Counted from the first letter of the stretch, positions 8,930 through 21,329 are shown. The stretch is DNA of 64,000 bases from Monoplex corrugatus (GCA_030674185.1 CM060312.1:497669-561668); one strand, 5' to 3'. Notes: generated from the letters alone by a model not told the origin. Program-made: numbers and translations.

Positions 8930-11740
8930 ATAATAGAAATTCGTGTTGATGTGACATGTGATATGAAACATCCTGTGTTGATGTGATATGTGATATGAAA
9001 TGTCCTGTGTTGATGTGACATGTGATATGAAATCCTGTGTGATGTGACATGTGATATGAAATCCTGTGTTGATGTGACATATGATATGAAATCCTGTGTT
9101 TATGTGAAATGATATGAAATGTCCTGTTTGATGTGACATGTGATATGACATCCCGTGTTGATGTGATATGAAAATGTCCTGTGTTTAATGTGACTATGTG
9201 ATGTGACTATGAAATCCTGTGTTAAGTGATGATGCCGTGTAGTGACATATGATATGAATGTCCTGTATTATGTGACTATGTGCTATGACATACCCGTGTT
9301 GATGTGATATGAAACATCCTGTGTTAATGTGAATGTGATGTGTACATGAAACATCCTGTGTTAATGTGACGTGATATGACATCCCCATGTTGATGTGATA
9401 TGAAACATCCTGTGTTAATGTGATATGTGATATGTAACATGAAACATCCTGTGTTGATGTGACGTGATATGAAATGTCCTGTGTTAATGTGACATGTGAT
9501 ATGAAAATCCTGTTTTATGTGACATGTGATATGACATCCCCGTGTTGGGAAGTGATATGAAATCCTGTGTTAATGTGAATGTGATATGTAACATGAAACA
9601 TCCTGTTTTTGATGTGACGTGATATGAAATGTCCTGTTTATGTGACATGTGATATGAAAATCCTGTGTTATGTGACATGTGATATGAAATGTCCTGTATT
9701 ATATGACATGTGATATGAATCATCCTGTGTTTAATGTGACAGTGATATGAAATGTCCTGTGTTATGTGAATGTGACATGAAAAGTCCTGTTTAATATGAC
9801 ATGTGATATGAAATGTCCTCGTATTTATGTGACATGTGATATGAAACATCCCTGTTTGATGTGACATGTGACATGAAATGTCCTGTTTTATTGACATGTG
9901 ATATGAACTCCTGTGTTGATGTGACATGTGATATGAAATGCCGTGTTTGTGACATTGATATGAAACATCCTGTGTTAATGTGATATTGTGACATGAAATG
10001 TCTGTATTATTGACATGTGATATGAAATGTCCCTTGTTTAATGTGAATGTGACATGAAATGTCCTGTGTTTATGTGACATGTGATATGAACATGCCTGTT
10101 TTATGTGACATGTGATATGATCATCCCCGTGTTGATGTGATATGAAACATCTGTGTTAATGTGATATGGATTGTAACATGAAATCATCCTGTGTTATGTG
10201 ACGTGATATGAAATGTCCTGTGTTTAATGTGACATGTGATATGAAAAGTCCTGTGTTATGTGACATGTGATATGAAATGACCTGTATTTATGTGACATGT
10301 GATATGAATCATCCTGTGTTATGTGACATGTGATATGAAATGTCCTGTGTTGATGATATGTGACATGATATGAAAATGTCCTGTATTTATGATGTGACAT
10401 GTGATATGAAATGTCCTGTGTTTATGTGACATGTGATATGAAATATCCTGTGTTTATGTGACATGTGAATGAAATGTGCTGTGTTTATGTGACATGTGAT
10501 ATGAAACATCCTGTGTTGATGTGACTATGTGATATGAAATGTGCTGTTTTATATGACATGTGATATGAAACATCCTGTGTTGATGTGACATGTGATATGA
10601 AATGTCCTGTGTTTATGTGACATGTGATATGAAACATCCTGTGTTGATGTGACATGTGATATGAAATGTCCTGTGTTTATGTGACATGTGATATGAAACA
10701 TCCTGTGTTGATGTGAATGTGATATGAAATGTCCTGTGTTTATGTGACATGTGATATGAAACATCCTGTGTTGATGTGACATGTGATATGAAATGTCCTG
10801 TTTTATGTGACATGTGATATGAAACATCCTGTGTTGATGTGACATGTGATATGAAATGTCCTGTGTTTATGTGACATGTGATATGAAACATCCTGTGTTG
10901 ATGTGACATGTGATATGAAATGTCCTGTGTTTATGTGACATGTGATATGAACAATCCTGTGTTGATGTGACATGTGATATGAAATGTCCTGTATTTATAT
11001 GACATGTGATATGAACATCCTGTGTTGATGTGACATGTGATATGAAATGTCCTGTATTTATTGACATGTGATATGAAACATCCTGTGTTGATGTGACAAT
11101 GTATATGAAATGTCCTGTGTTTATGTGACATGTGATATGAACATCCTGTGTTGATGTGACATGTGCTATGAAATGTCATGTGTTTGATGTGACATGTGCT
11201 ATGAAATGTTATGTGTTGATGTGACATGTATGAATGTCTATTTATGACATGTTGAAATTGTGTGATGTGACATGCTATGAAATATGTGTTGATGTGACAT
11301 GTGCTATGAAATGTTATGTGTGATGTGACATGTGCTATGAAATGTTATGTGTTGATGTGACATGTGCTATGAAATGTTATGTGTTGATGTGACATGTGCT
11401 ATGAAATGTTATGTGTTGATGTGACATGTGCTATGAAATTATGTGTGATGTGACATGTGCTATGAAATGTTATGTGTTGATGTGACATGTGCTATGAAAT
11501 TTATGTGTTATGGACATGTGCTATGAAAGTTATGTGTTATGACATGTGCTATGAAATGTCCTGTGGTGATGAGACACATGATATGAAATTCCCGTGTTGA
11601 TGTGACATGTGACATGAAATGTCCTGTGTTGATGTGACATGTGATAAAAAATGTCCTGTGGTGATGTGACAGGTGATATGAAATTCCTGTGTTGATGTGA
11701 TATGACATGCCCTGTCTTGATATGATATAAATGCCGTGTG
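8930..11740. repeat. 32-bp satellite array with dimeric and variant subdomains
   Basis: The unit is about 32 bp, built on gatgtgacatgtgatatgaa plus atgtcctgtgtt. The left third (to about 10500) is full of small indels. From about 10550 to 11150 two variants alternate (aaatgtcctgtgtttat and aaacatcctgtgttgat), making a 64-bp dimer. From about 11160 to 11550 a third variant with gtgctatgaaatgttatg takes over. Peptide-like frames over it are repeat artefacts. Confidence 0.93.
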
Positions 11741-11801
11741 TTGATGTGATATGTGTGATGTTTGAGTTGTGATGTGTATGATATGTGTGATGTATATACA
11801 G

Positions 11802-11839
11802 GCCTTAAGGGTGGTGGAAAGAGGACAGATAGAGGACAG
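11802..11839 (+). pseudogene. Partial duplicate of exon 2 start
   Basis: A copy of the first 38 nt of exon 2, with one change (ggcggtgg to ggtggtgg), preceded by the same acceptor context tgatgtatatacag. It lies 105 bp upstream of the true exon. After gaggacag it diverges into intron-like sequence and has no donor, so it is probably not used as an exon. Confidence 0.85.
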
Positions 11840-11906
11840 TACATAGACGTGTGGTGTTTAACTTGTCTTGTGTATGATGATATGTGTGACGTATATACAT
11901 GTACAG

Positions 11907-12019
11907 GCCTTAAGGGCGGTGGAAAGAGGACAGATAGAGGACAGGTACAGAGAGCTGGTACGAAGCATACGTGATGTGTTGCCCATCACCTTCAACGTCA
12001 AACTCTCACAGTACTACAG
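11907..12019 (+). CDS. Exon 2: end of GTPase domain, start of helical region
   Basis: A 113-nt exon with acceptor atgtacag at 11899-11906 and donor gtgaga at 12020, entering in phase 0 and leaving in phase 2. It encodes ALRAVERGQIEDRYRELV then RSIRDVLPITFNVKLSQYY. With exon 1 it gives SSTE|ALRAV, which resembles the S-x-E-AL helix that follows the last strand of dynamin-like GTPase domains. The rest looks like the start of a helical stalk. Its 5' part is duplicated upstream at 11802-11839. Confidence 0.82.
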
Positions 12020-12100
12020 GTGAGATCTGATTGTTTAAAAAATTGTCAGATACCCCTGAGGTTGTTCCCATTCCTCTCCCTCTCTGCTCCACTGTATTAA
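12020..12100. other. Short intron stretch
   Basis: About 80 bp of ordinary intron after exon 2 (t-rich, cctctccctctctgctcc) up to the L2 insertion. Unlike most other exons in this gene, no donor-derived array follows. Confidence 0.7.
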
Positions 12101-13486
12101 AAAGTTGTCCTCAACCAACTGAACTCTCACCTGTCTGCCAACAATCTCCTCAATCCTTTCCAGTCAGCCTACCGCCAGTGCCATAGCACTGAAACTGCCT
12201 TGCTACACATTCTCAACAATCTCCTCCTTGCAACTGATACTGGCAAAGTCTCTCTCCTCACACTCCTTGATCTGTCTGCAGCCTTTGATACCATTCATCA
12301 TGGTATTCTCCTTTCTAGACTTCATCATACTTTTGGCATCTCTGACATTGCTCTCTCCTGGTTCACTTCTTATCTATCAAACAGAAAACAAACTGTTCTC
12401 ATCAATGGCACTTACTCTCAACCTGCATACCTGACCTGTGGTGTTCCACAAGGATCTGTCCTTGGCCCTGTTCTTTTCACTCTTTACACCTCCCCCCTGT
12501 CCACCATCATCAACTCCTACTCTATAAAACACCACTTCTATGCTGATGACACCCAACTTCAAGACAGTGACTCACCTGACAATATACAGCGCCTCCTGAC
12601 TCGCACCACTGAGTGTTACTCGGACATTAAAAATTGGATGACATACAACAAACTTCAGCTAAATGATGACAAGACAGAAGCTATCCTCATTGGCACCCGT
12701 CAGAAACTTTCTCAGCTGCCTCCTCTTTCTCTCCCATTATGTAACACATCAGTCCCAATTTCTGATTCAGCTAAAAACCTTGGTGTCTGCATTGACTCTA
12801 CCCTCTCCATGAACAACTTTGTTTCTCAAACTGCCAGATCTTGCTACTATCACCTCCATCGTATAAGCCTGATCAGGAAGTATCTCTCTGTGGAAACAAC
12901 TGCAAAACTCGTTCTCTCCTTCATAATGTCTCGCATTGACTATTGCAATTCACTCCTGTCTGATCTTCCTGCCTCCACCATTCACATCCTACAGCGCATT
13001 CAAAACAATGCTGTACGCCTTGTACTCAAAAAGAAAAAAGCTGACCACATATCTCCTCTCCTGGCACAACTTCACTGGCTCCCTGTATCAAAGCGCATAC
13101 AGTACAAACTAGACACCATGTGCTACAAAAGCCTCAATAACGCAGCCCCTGATTACCTGTCAAGCCTACTTGAGATCTATGTTCCCTCACGTACCCTCCG
13201 CTCTGCCTCCGATCCTCTGATTTTCGCTTTCCACGCACTAAGCTCAATACCTATGGTCCACTCTCCTGGAACAAACTTCCTCTCTCAGTCCGTCAGCAAC
13301 CTACTTTTGTCTCCTTCAAGTCCGCTCTCAAAACTCACCTTTTCTCCTCTGCATAAAATCTTGACCTCACTCAATCCCCTCTGCAGCCTGTCTCCACTCG
13401 GAGGGGAATCACATTGCAATACATAATTGTATATAATATGCTCTCTATAATTTTCCATTGTTTTTATTCTTTCTCCCCATTTATAG

Positions 13487-13549
<63 letters not shown>

Positions 13550-13695
13550 GTGTGTGTGTGCGTGGGTGCGTGTGTGTGCATGCGTGCGTGCGTATGTGTG
13601 CGTGCGTGCGTGTGTGTGTGTTTCAGCGCTTAGATTTGATTTTATCAAGATTTTGCGCTATATAAATATTGTAATTATTATTATTATATTATTAA
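12101..13695 (+). mobile_element. L2/CR1-like LINE, copy 2 (5' truncated)
   Basis: The frame is open from 12101, starting at KVVLNQLNSHLSANN, to 13428. It carries [28 protein letters not shown] and FYADDTQLQ. Near the end, a 1-nt loss (ctgattttcgc for ctgacttttcgc, about 13217) puts the C-terminus in the wrong frame. A 24-bp deletion at about 13255 removes the codons for roughly RAFSVSGP; copy 3 shares it. The TG run at 13493-13550 and the terminus gcgctatataaatattgtaa at 13657-13676 mark the 3' end. Confidence 0.9.
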
Positions 13696-13956
13696 ACTTA
13701 ATAGAATGCCAGGTACCCATTCACAGCTGGGTAGAGTGGAAGCTGCACGCACATACAAAATTTCACGGGTGTGATTCAAACGCCATGCAAACTCGTGCAA
13801 GCAAATTAAAAGGCAGTGTTATAACTCCTTACCACTGACACCTGATACTATGGGCTAATTGATACTCGTAATGAAAATAGTCATAACAACAACAACAACG
13901 ACAACAGGCCGTTTGCAGTGCAGTCAGTTATTAATGATACACTTGTACACATACGA

Positions 13957-13960
<4 letters not shown>
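13696..13960. other. Non-coding spacer, possible retroposon remnant
   Basis: About 265 bp. The stretch aggtacccattcacagctgg at 13712 resembles a motif seen in some LINE/SINE 3' regions, but no full element could be outlined. An aac-rich run is at 13886-13907. Nothing coding is seen. Confidence 0.4.
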
Positions 13961-14001
<41 letters not shown>

Positions 14002-15888
14002 GAACATTTAGTACGCCTAATCAAATTAATGCCCTAGGCGTTTACAATGGCAAAACATATAACCAGAATCACAAGCACACACACACACACCCACAGAAGC
14101 ACCCACACACACACAAAACACACACACACACCACAACACACACACAGCATGACATGCAAATACAATGACACATTGACACTAAGACACTATAATGTCACCA
14201 TTACATTACATGGGGGGAAGGGGGCAGAGATTACCAGTTTTGGGAAACAGGTGAGTTTTGAGGGAGCGTTTGAATGTGGACAGAGAGGGTGAGTATCTAA
14301 GAGAGCGAGGTAACTGATTCCAGATGGTTGGAGCTTGATAGGAAAAAGAACGCTGCCCAAACCTTTTAGTGCGGACTATGGGGATACTATAGAGACGGGT
14401 ATCAGATGAGGACCGCAAAGCTCGAGATGGCGTGTAGAGATGTAACAGATGGGTGAGATACTCAGGACAGGAAGACTCAATAGATTTGAAGCAGAGGCAG
14501 GCAATCTTGTAGGATATTCTTTGCTGAACAGGGAGCCAGTGGAGAGAACAGAGCAATGGCGTAACATGGTTAAATTTTGAAGAGCGGAAGATGAGACGGG
14601 CGGCATGATTTTGAACTTTCTGAAGTTTGTTAATGAGATGAGAGGGGGAACCAGAAAAAAGAGCATTACAGTAATCGAGACGGGATAGAACAAATGCACA
14701 GACAAGAGCCTTTGTCGTGTCTTCTGAGAGGAGGTGGCGGATAGAAGCAATTCGGCGGAGTTCAAGAAAACAAGTCCGACAGACGTTGCTCACATGCTGG
14801 TGGAAGGACAGGGTTTGATCAAGAGTTACACCAAGGTTACGGGCAAAATGGGAGAGAGGGATAGATGAGTCAACAAGTGTGACAGAGGTTGGAAGAGAGG
14901 GGTGATTTTGGAGTTTGGGTGGGGTGATCAAGATCAATTCGGATTTCTCTTCATTTAATTTCAGTTTGTTTTCAGTCATCCAATCCTTCAGGTCAGCTAC
15001 ACAAGATTGGGTTTTCTGGATCATGATGGGAAGGTCAGGGAGAGGCCCAGAGACATACAGCTGATTGTCATCCGAGAAAGAATGATGCTGAAGCAGGTGT
15101 TCTTGGACAATAGAGGAGACAGGGTAGGTGTAGAGAATGAAAAGTAGGGGGCCCAGAACAGATCCTTGTGGCACTCCGTAAGTCAGACAGGAAGGATTAG
15201 AAGAAAGGCCATTGACAGAAACTACTTGCAGACGATTGGTGATGTAAGAATGAAACCAGTTCAAGACAGTATCATGGAGCCCAAAAGAGTGATGTAGACG
15301 GGAGAGAAGGATAGAGTGGTCAATAGTGTCAAAGGCAGCAGATAGGTCCAAGAGAGTCAAAAGTGATACGTTGTTAGAGTCGAGAGTAGTCAGTAAGTCG
15401 TTGCAGATTTTGAGAAGAGCAGTTTCGGTACTATGTCCAGAACGGTAAGCAGACTGAAGGGAATAGACAAGGTTATTGGAATGAAGGTGGTTTAACAGCT
15501 GGTCAAGAACAACTTTCTCTAAGACCTTGGAAAGAAAAGGAAGATTTGACACAGGTCTATAGTTTTTCAAATTCTCAGGGTCAAGAGTCGTCTTTTTTAG
15601 AAGAGGTCTTACAATTGCTGACTTGAAAGAAGAAGGAAAGGAGCCAGTTGAGAGGGAATGGTTAATGATATTGGTGATGTGAGGGAGAAGAGTATCGAGA
15701 CAATGGGTGAGAAAAGAAGCTGGCAATGGGTCGAGTTCACAGGTTTTAATGCCAGATTTCATGATGATTTTCTTAACGAAGTCCTCAGAAACGGGTTGGA
15801 AGAAAGTAAGGGGGATTCCAGATAAAGGGGGTTCAGGAAATGTAGCATGAGTGTTCGTCGTGGAATCGAGAGAAAGCCTGAGGTTAGC
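13961..15888 (-). mobile_element. L2-like LINE, second family: RT part (3' half of a split element)
   Basis: A long minus-strand frame ends at 14206. Motifs are [52 protein letters not shown] and SFSDDNQLY, the last at the YADD position with Ala changed to Ser. Then come [13 protein letters not shown] and the C-terminus [16 protein letters not shown]. The element ends in an (ATT)n tail at 13963-14001. It continues across a nested RTE at 17488-17700: joining the two sides at one copy of the target duplication restores [12 protein letters not shown] without a gap. It is related to, but distinct from, copies 1-5 of the other L2 family. Confidence 0.9.
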
Positions 15889-17487
15889 TCTCACCTGTCT
15901 CACCTGTCGGCGTCACCGGGAACAGTGTTGGCCGCTGCACATGATGTCCTCACAAGTTGCCTCCAGCACTCTCGATCTTGGCTAAGTCTGACCACCTCCT
16001 GGAGTTTCTTGCCACTGATGTTTGTGATGTTTCTAGCAAGTGATGCAGGTGGCCGTCCTCTGTTTCTCTTTCCTTCCACTTTACCTTGGAGGACAGTGGA
16101 CATCAAGTCTGTTCTCTCATTACGGATTGCGTGTCCAACATATTTCAGTTTCCTCCGTTGTATGAGTACTAGAAGCTTGCGTGTAGTACCCAACTCATTC
16201 AGTATGCTTTCATTTGAGCGCCTATCCGTCCATTTGACCCTCAGCAGTCTTCGGTAAAACCACAGCTCTGCTGCTTCCACTCGTCTTTCATCCTCTTTCT
16301 TCATTGTCCATGCCTCGCAGCCGTATAACATCACTGGCCAGACAAGACATTTTAAGAGTTTTATCTTAAGGTCTGCTGTTATGCTGTGGTCTTTCCAAAT
16401 ATTGTTCAATTGAACCATACTGTTCTTGGCCATTCCAATTCTCATCTTTATGTCTTTTGAGCATGTTCCATCGTGTGTCTTGACTGAACCTAAATATCTA
16501 AAGTCCTTGACATTTTCTAGAGGGACTTGGTTTAGCATGATCTGGTCCTGTCTAGTGTTATATTTGCCTGCAACATGCATAACCTTTGTCTTCTTTGAAT
16601 TTAAGTCCAGCCCAGCTGCCTTTCCAACCCGGTCTACCCTGTACAGGATCCTCCTAGAGCCTGTAATGTTGTCTGCCAGTAATCCTGTGTCATCTGCGTA
16701 GCGTAAATTTGACAGGTTTCTACCACCAATATTTACTCCCATGTCTTCTATGTCTGCTTCTCTCATGATATGTTCAGTGTATATGCTGAAGAGATGTGGA
16801 GACAGGATGCAACCTTGCCTTACCCCTTTAGTGATGTTAAAAAATTTGCAGTTTTGATTATTCCATCTGATTGTTGCTTTTTGATCATTATATAATGAAG
16901 TTATGAGGGAAACCAGATGTCTTGGAAAACCCATTTTGATCATGAAGTGGAAAAGACTTTGGTGAATCACGCTATCAAATGCTTTGCTGTAGTCAATGAA
17001 AACGATGAACATCTCTTGGTCTGTGTTTCTAATCTTTTCTATCAATATCTGGAGTACAAACAGCATATCTATTGTTCCCCTGTTTTTCCTATAGCCTGCC
17101 TGACAGTCGGATAGCTCTTCCTCTACTTTTGGCTTTAACCTGTTTAAAATTATTATCAGCAGTATTTTACTGGCATGACTGATCAGTGCAATTGTTCTAT
17201 AATTGTTGCAGTCTTTGACATTTCCACTCTTATGTAACATGACAAATTCCTGGAGCTTCCAGTCTGTAGGCCACTGACAAGTCTTCCATATCTTGCAGCA
17301 TAAGTGATGCATTACTTTGAGTCCACCATCACCTGAGTGTTTCAACAACTCTCCAGGAATATTGTCAAGACCAGGAGACTTTCTGCATTTTAGATCTTTA
17401 ATGGCAGATTCAACTTCGCTGAGCAGAGGTTCAGGTTCCGTATCTCCAGGGATCAATTCCAAATTTGGCTCTAAATTATTTTCATTG
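15889..17487 (-). mobile_element. RTE-like LINE nested in the L2 element, flanked by an 11-bp target duplication
   Basis: The minus-strand frame runs without a stop and carries KSPGLDNIPGELLKHSG, NYRTIALISHASKILL, FIDYSKAFDSV, GVRQGCILSPHLFSIY, LRYADDTGLLADN (YADD), VMLYGCEAWT and AELWFYRRLLRVKWT, ending GDADR. The endonuclease is missing (5' truncation). The 3' non-coding part is tiny: two cacctgtct-type units next to the stop. Exact copies of CTGAGGTTAGC at 15878-15888 and 17488-17498 are the target site duplication. The inserted frame is fused with the host element's frame at its N-terminal side. Confidence 0.92.
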
Positions 17488-17740
17488 CTGAGGTTAGCAA
17501 TCTTGTTGAAAAAATAGTCAGAGAAAGCCTGTGGAAGATCAGAAGGTGGCAGGTGAGATGGAAGAGGAGAAGAGCCAGTTTTGCCAAGAAGAGTATTAGT
17601 TATATTATACAGTTGTTTGGAAGTGGAACAGGCAAGAATTTTAGCATTGTAATAGGCTGATTTAGACGAGCATGGCTGGAAAACAGCAGACTGTGTAAAC
17701 CAGTAATGTGACTGACCTTGAACATGAATTAAACTTGTCC
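17488..17740 (-). mobile_element. L2-like LINE, second family: N-terminal side of the split element
   Basis: The minus-strand frame reads SAYYNAKILACSTSKQLYN, ITNTLLGKTGSSPLPS, LPPSDLPQAFSDYFFNKI, which is the linker before the RT of L2-type elements. It joins the RT half at 15888. The left limit of the element (about 17690-17740) is uncertain. The open frame continues to 17771 by chance, giving a 623-codon chimera with the nested RTE. Confidence 0.8.
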
Positions 17741-17935
17741 CCTCTCCTCTGTTGCTGTCGTGATTCAACACGGGTCACTAAGAACTGGGCGTTTGCAACA
17801 GGCCATGGGGTTTTCTCCACCAAATTTGGGTCTATTATTCCATCCATTTGGAAGACCACAAATGCACAAAGACACAGATTTCACAATTTCTGGTTCAGTG
17901 TTAGGAGGACAGTGAATCAGAATGTTTAAGCCAAA
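17741..17935. other. Unique intron sequence
   Basis: About 195 bp of unique-looking sequence (caggccatggggttttctcc, ccatccatttggaagaccac). No repeat or coding signal was recognised. Confidence 0.5.
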
Positions 17936-18935
17936 TGTTTCAGCAAGATATTTCAGACATGTTTGCATTAAAACAATGCTTATATTCACAAGATATTTCA
18001 GATCTGTTTGCATTAAATCAATGCTCATATTCACAAGATATTTCAGATCTGTTTGCATTAAATCAATGCTCATATTCACAAGATATTTCAGATCTGTTTG
18101 CATGAAAACAATGCTTATATTCACAAGATATTTCAGATCTGTTTGCATTAAATCAATGCTCATATTCACAAGATATTTCAGATCTGTTTGCATTAAAACA
18201 ATGCTTATATTCACAAGATATTTCAGATCTGTTTGCATTAAAACAATGCTTATATTCACAAGATATTTCAGACATGTTTGCATTAAAACAATGCTTATAT
18301 TCACAAGATATTTCAGGTCTGTTTGCATTAAAACAATGCTTATATTCACAAGATATTTTAGATCTGTTTGCATTAAAACAATGCTTATATTCACAAATAT
18401 TTCAGATCTGTTTGCATTAAATCAATGCTTATATTCACAAGATATTTCAGGTCTGTTTGCATGGAAACAATGCTTATATTCAAAAGATATTTCAGATCTG
18501 TTTGCATTAAAACAATGCTTATATTCACAAGAGATTTCAGATCTGTTTGCATTAAAACAATGCTTATATTCACAAGATATTTCAGATCTGTTTGCATTGA
18601 AATAATGCTCATATTCACAAGATATTTCAGATCTGTTTGCATTGAAACAATGTTTATATTTACAAGATATTTCAGGTATGTTTGCATTGAAACAATTCTT
18701 ATATTCACAAGACATTTCAATTCAGGCCTGTTTGCATTGAAACAAAGGTTATGATTACAAGAGATTTCAGATCTGTTTGCACTGAATCAATAGTTATAGT
18801 TACAAGAGATTTCAGATTTGTTTGCACTGAAACAATGGTTATATTTACAAGATATTTCGGGTCTGCACCGAAACAATGGTTATATTTACAAGATATTTCA
18901 GGTCTGTTTGCACTGAAATAATACTTAATGTTTCA
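17936..18935. repeat. 45-bp satellite array, first block
   Basis: About 22 copies of a 45-bp unit built on agatatttcagatctgtttg and cattaaaacaatgcttatat. As 45 is divisible by 3 the unit is open in several frames on both strands (15-residue peptide repeats such as RYFRSVCIKTMLIFT). This is a consequence of unit length, with no sign of a gene. Units decay toward the right end. Confidence 0.95.
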
Positions 18936-19265
18936 GGAAGGTAGTTTAGCAAAGAAAACAAACGAGACAGTCTTGATGGAGGCAGTCAGAAGAAGATCAT
19001 TCATAACGAAGATTAGGAAAAGACAGGCAACATTCGTAGGCCATTTTATGAGGGGGAATTGGAGCACCTGGTCACAACGGTAAAGCTGGGGGGGGGGGGG
19101 GGAAGAGAGCACCAGGTAGACCCAGGGAGAAGATACTAGACGGACTTGCAGAGTGGCTGAGGACAAAGAGGGTGGAAGAGATGCTTGGGGCAACAAGAGA
19201 TACAGACAGATGGAAATCCATGATCGCCAACGCCATGCAGCAAGGCACCTGATGATGATGATGAT
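18936..19265 (+). mobile_element. Short RTE-like 3' fragment with GAT tail
   Basis: Begins at agcaaagaaaacaaacgaga, matching the 3' end of the RTE copies at 2322-2791 and 59250-61183 (TVLMEA, GHFM, APGRP codons). It has a poly-G run at 19089-19102 that breaks the frame, and ends in (gat)n at 19252-19265. It sits inside the 45-bp satellite and is only about 330 bp long. Confidence 0.85.
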
Positions 19266-19570
19266 GCGTTCAGTCAGTGCTTAAAGTTTTAGGAAGATAT
19301 TTCAATTTTTGCATTAAAACAATGTATATATTTCCCAAGATATTCCTGCTCTTTTTGCATTGAAAGAATACTCATATTTCATGAGATATTTCAGCTCATA
19401 TTTCACAGGGTATTTCAGTCTTGCATTGAACACTCTACGTATTTCACAAGATATTTCAGCTCTGCATTGAAGCATTACTAATGTTTCACAAAATATTTCA
19501 AATCTGCTTTGAAACAGCGTTCAACGTTTCCGTCAGACGCTTCAGCTCTGTTTGCATTAAAACAAAACAT
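19266..19570. repeat. 45-bp satellite array, decayed second block
   Basis: Diverged units of the satellite seen at 17936-18935 (agatatttca, ttgcattaaaac, ttgcattgaa) continue after the RTE fragment to about 19565. Identity to the consensus is visibly lower than in the first block. Confidence 0.8.
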
Positions 19571-19649
19571 GATGACTAGGGGCTATAGATGGCAGAACTG
19601 TGACATGGGAATACAAATCAGCCATTCAACAACATAGCACGTGGAGTTT

Positions 19650-21193
19650 ATAATAATTATAATTAATAATAATTACAATATTTATATAGCGCAAAATCTT
19701 GATAAAATCAAATCTAAGCGCTGAAACACACACACACGCACGCACGCACGCACACACACGCACGCACGCACTCACACACACACACACACACCACACACAC
19801 ACACGCATGGCTATAAATGGGGAGAAAGAATAAAAGCAATAAAAGCAAGAATAAAAGCAATGGAAAATTATAGAGAGCATATCATATACAATTATATATT
19901 ATAGCAATGTGATTCCCCTCCGAGCGGAGACAGGCTGCAGAGGGGGGTTGAGTGAGGTTAGGATTTTATGCAGAGGAGAAAAGGTGAGTTTTGAGAGCGG
20001 ACTTGAAGGAGACAAAAGTAGGTTGCTGACGAACTGAGAGAGGAAGTTTGTTCCAGGAAAGTGGACCATAGGTATTGAGCTTAGTGCGTGGAAAGCGAAA
20101 AGTCAGAGGATCGGAGGCAGAGCGGAGGGTACGTAGGGAACATAGATCTCAAGTAGGCTTGACAGGTAATCAGGGGCTGCGTTATTGAGGCTTTTGTAGC
20201 AAATGGTGTCTAGTTTGTACTGTATGCGCTTTGATACAGGGAGCCAGTGAAGTTGTGCCAGGAGAGGAGATATGTGGTCAGCTTTTTTCTTTTTGAGTAC
20301 AAGGCGTACAGCATTGTTTTGAATGCACTGTAGGATGTGAATGGTGGAGGCAGGAAGACCAGACAGGAGTGAATTGCAATAGTCAATGCGAGACATTATG
20401 AAGGAGAGAACGAGTTTTGCAGTTGTTTCGACAGAGAGATACTTCCTGATCAGTCTTATACGATGGAGATGATAGTAGCAAGATCTGGCAGTTTGAGAAA
20501 CAAAGTTGTTCGTGGAGAGGGTAGAGTCAATGCAGACACCAAGGTTTTTAGCTGAATCAGAAACTGGGACTGATGTGTTACATAATGGGAGAGAAAGAGG
20601 AGGCAGCTGAGAAAGTTTCTGACGGGTGCCAATGAGGATAGCTTCTGTCTTGTCGTCATTAAGCTGAAGTTTACTGTGTGTCATCCAGTTTTTAATGTCC
20701 GAGTAACACTCAGTGGTGCGAGTCAGGAGGCGCTGTATATTATCAGGTGAGTCACTGTCTTGAAGTTGGGTGTCATCAGCATAGAAGTGGTGTTTTATAG
20801 AGTGGGAGTTGATGATGGTGGACAGGGGGGAGGTGTAAAGAGTGAAAAGAACAGGGCCAAGGACAGATCCTTGTGGAACACCACAGGTCAGGTATGCAGG
20901 TTGAGAGTAAGTGCCATTGATGAGAACAGTTTGTTTTCTGTTTGATAGATATGAAGTGAACTAGGAGAGAGCAATGTCAGAGATGCCAAAAGTATGATGA
21001 AGTCTAGAAAGGAGAATACCATGGTCAATGGTATCAAAGGCTGCAGACAGATCAAGGAGTGTGAGGAGAGAGACTTTGCCAGTGTCAGTTGCAAGGAGGA
21101 GATTGTTGAGAATGTGTAGTAGGGCAGTTTCAGTGCTATGGCACTGGTGGTAGGCTGACTGGAAAGGATTGAGGAGATTGTTGGCAGACAGTT
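19650..21193 (-). mobile_element. L2/CR1-like LINE, copy 3 (5' truncated, disabled)
   Basis: Same family as copies 1, 2, 4 and 5. It is minus strand with its 3' terminus at 19650-19720 and CA-rich run at 19725-19805. The frame is damaged by a stop at 20961-20963 (tag in place of the Trp codon in ALSWFTS), a shift near 20132, and the same 24-bp deletion as copy 2 at about 20063. [13 protein letters not shown] and FYADDTQLQ are intact between. The 5' end stops at about 21193. Confidence 0.9.
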
Positions 21194-21249
21194 TATGTCT
21201 TCGTCCTACACATTTCAGACATAAAGAGGAGTCCATAACAAACAAACAA

Positions 21250-21329
21250 ACATGGGAGATAATTCTCGGGAGTTATGTCCTTTGATTATATTATAAAAGT
21301 TCTCCCTGCTTCCCTCTTATTTCTTTGGT
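21250..21329. repeat. 80-bp direct repeat, left copy
   Basis: Starts acatgggagataattctcgg and ends atttctttggt. It matches 21622-21701 at about 78 of 80 positions. Roughly 290 bp of unrelated sequence lies between the copies. No terminal TG..CA or primer-binding site was seen, so an LTR origin is not supported. Confidence 0.85.

Noticed and set aside
17765..18754. Long frames with 15-residue repeats (RYFRSVCIKTMLIFT and reverse-strand partners)
   Set aside because: The 45-bp satellite unit is a multiple of three and stays open in several frames on both strands; there is no start context, splice signal or recognisable protein family.
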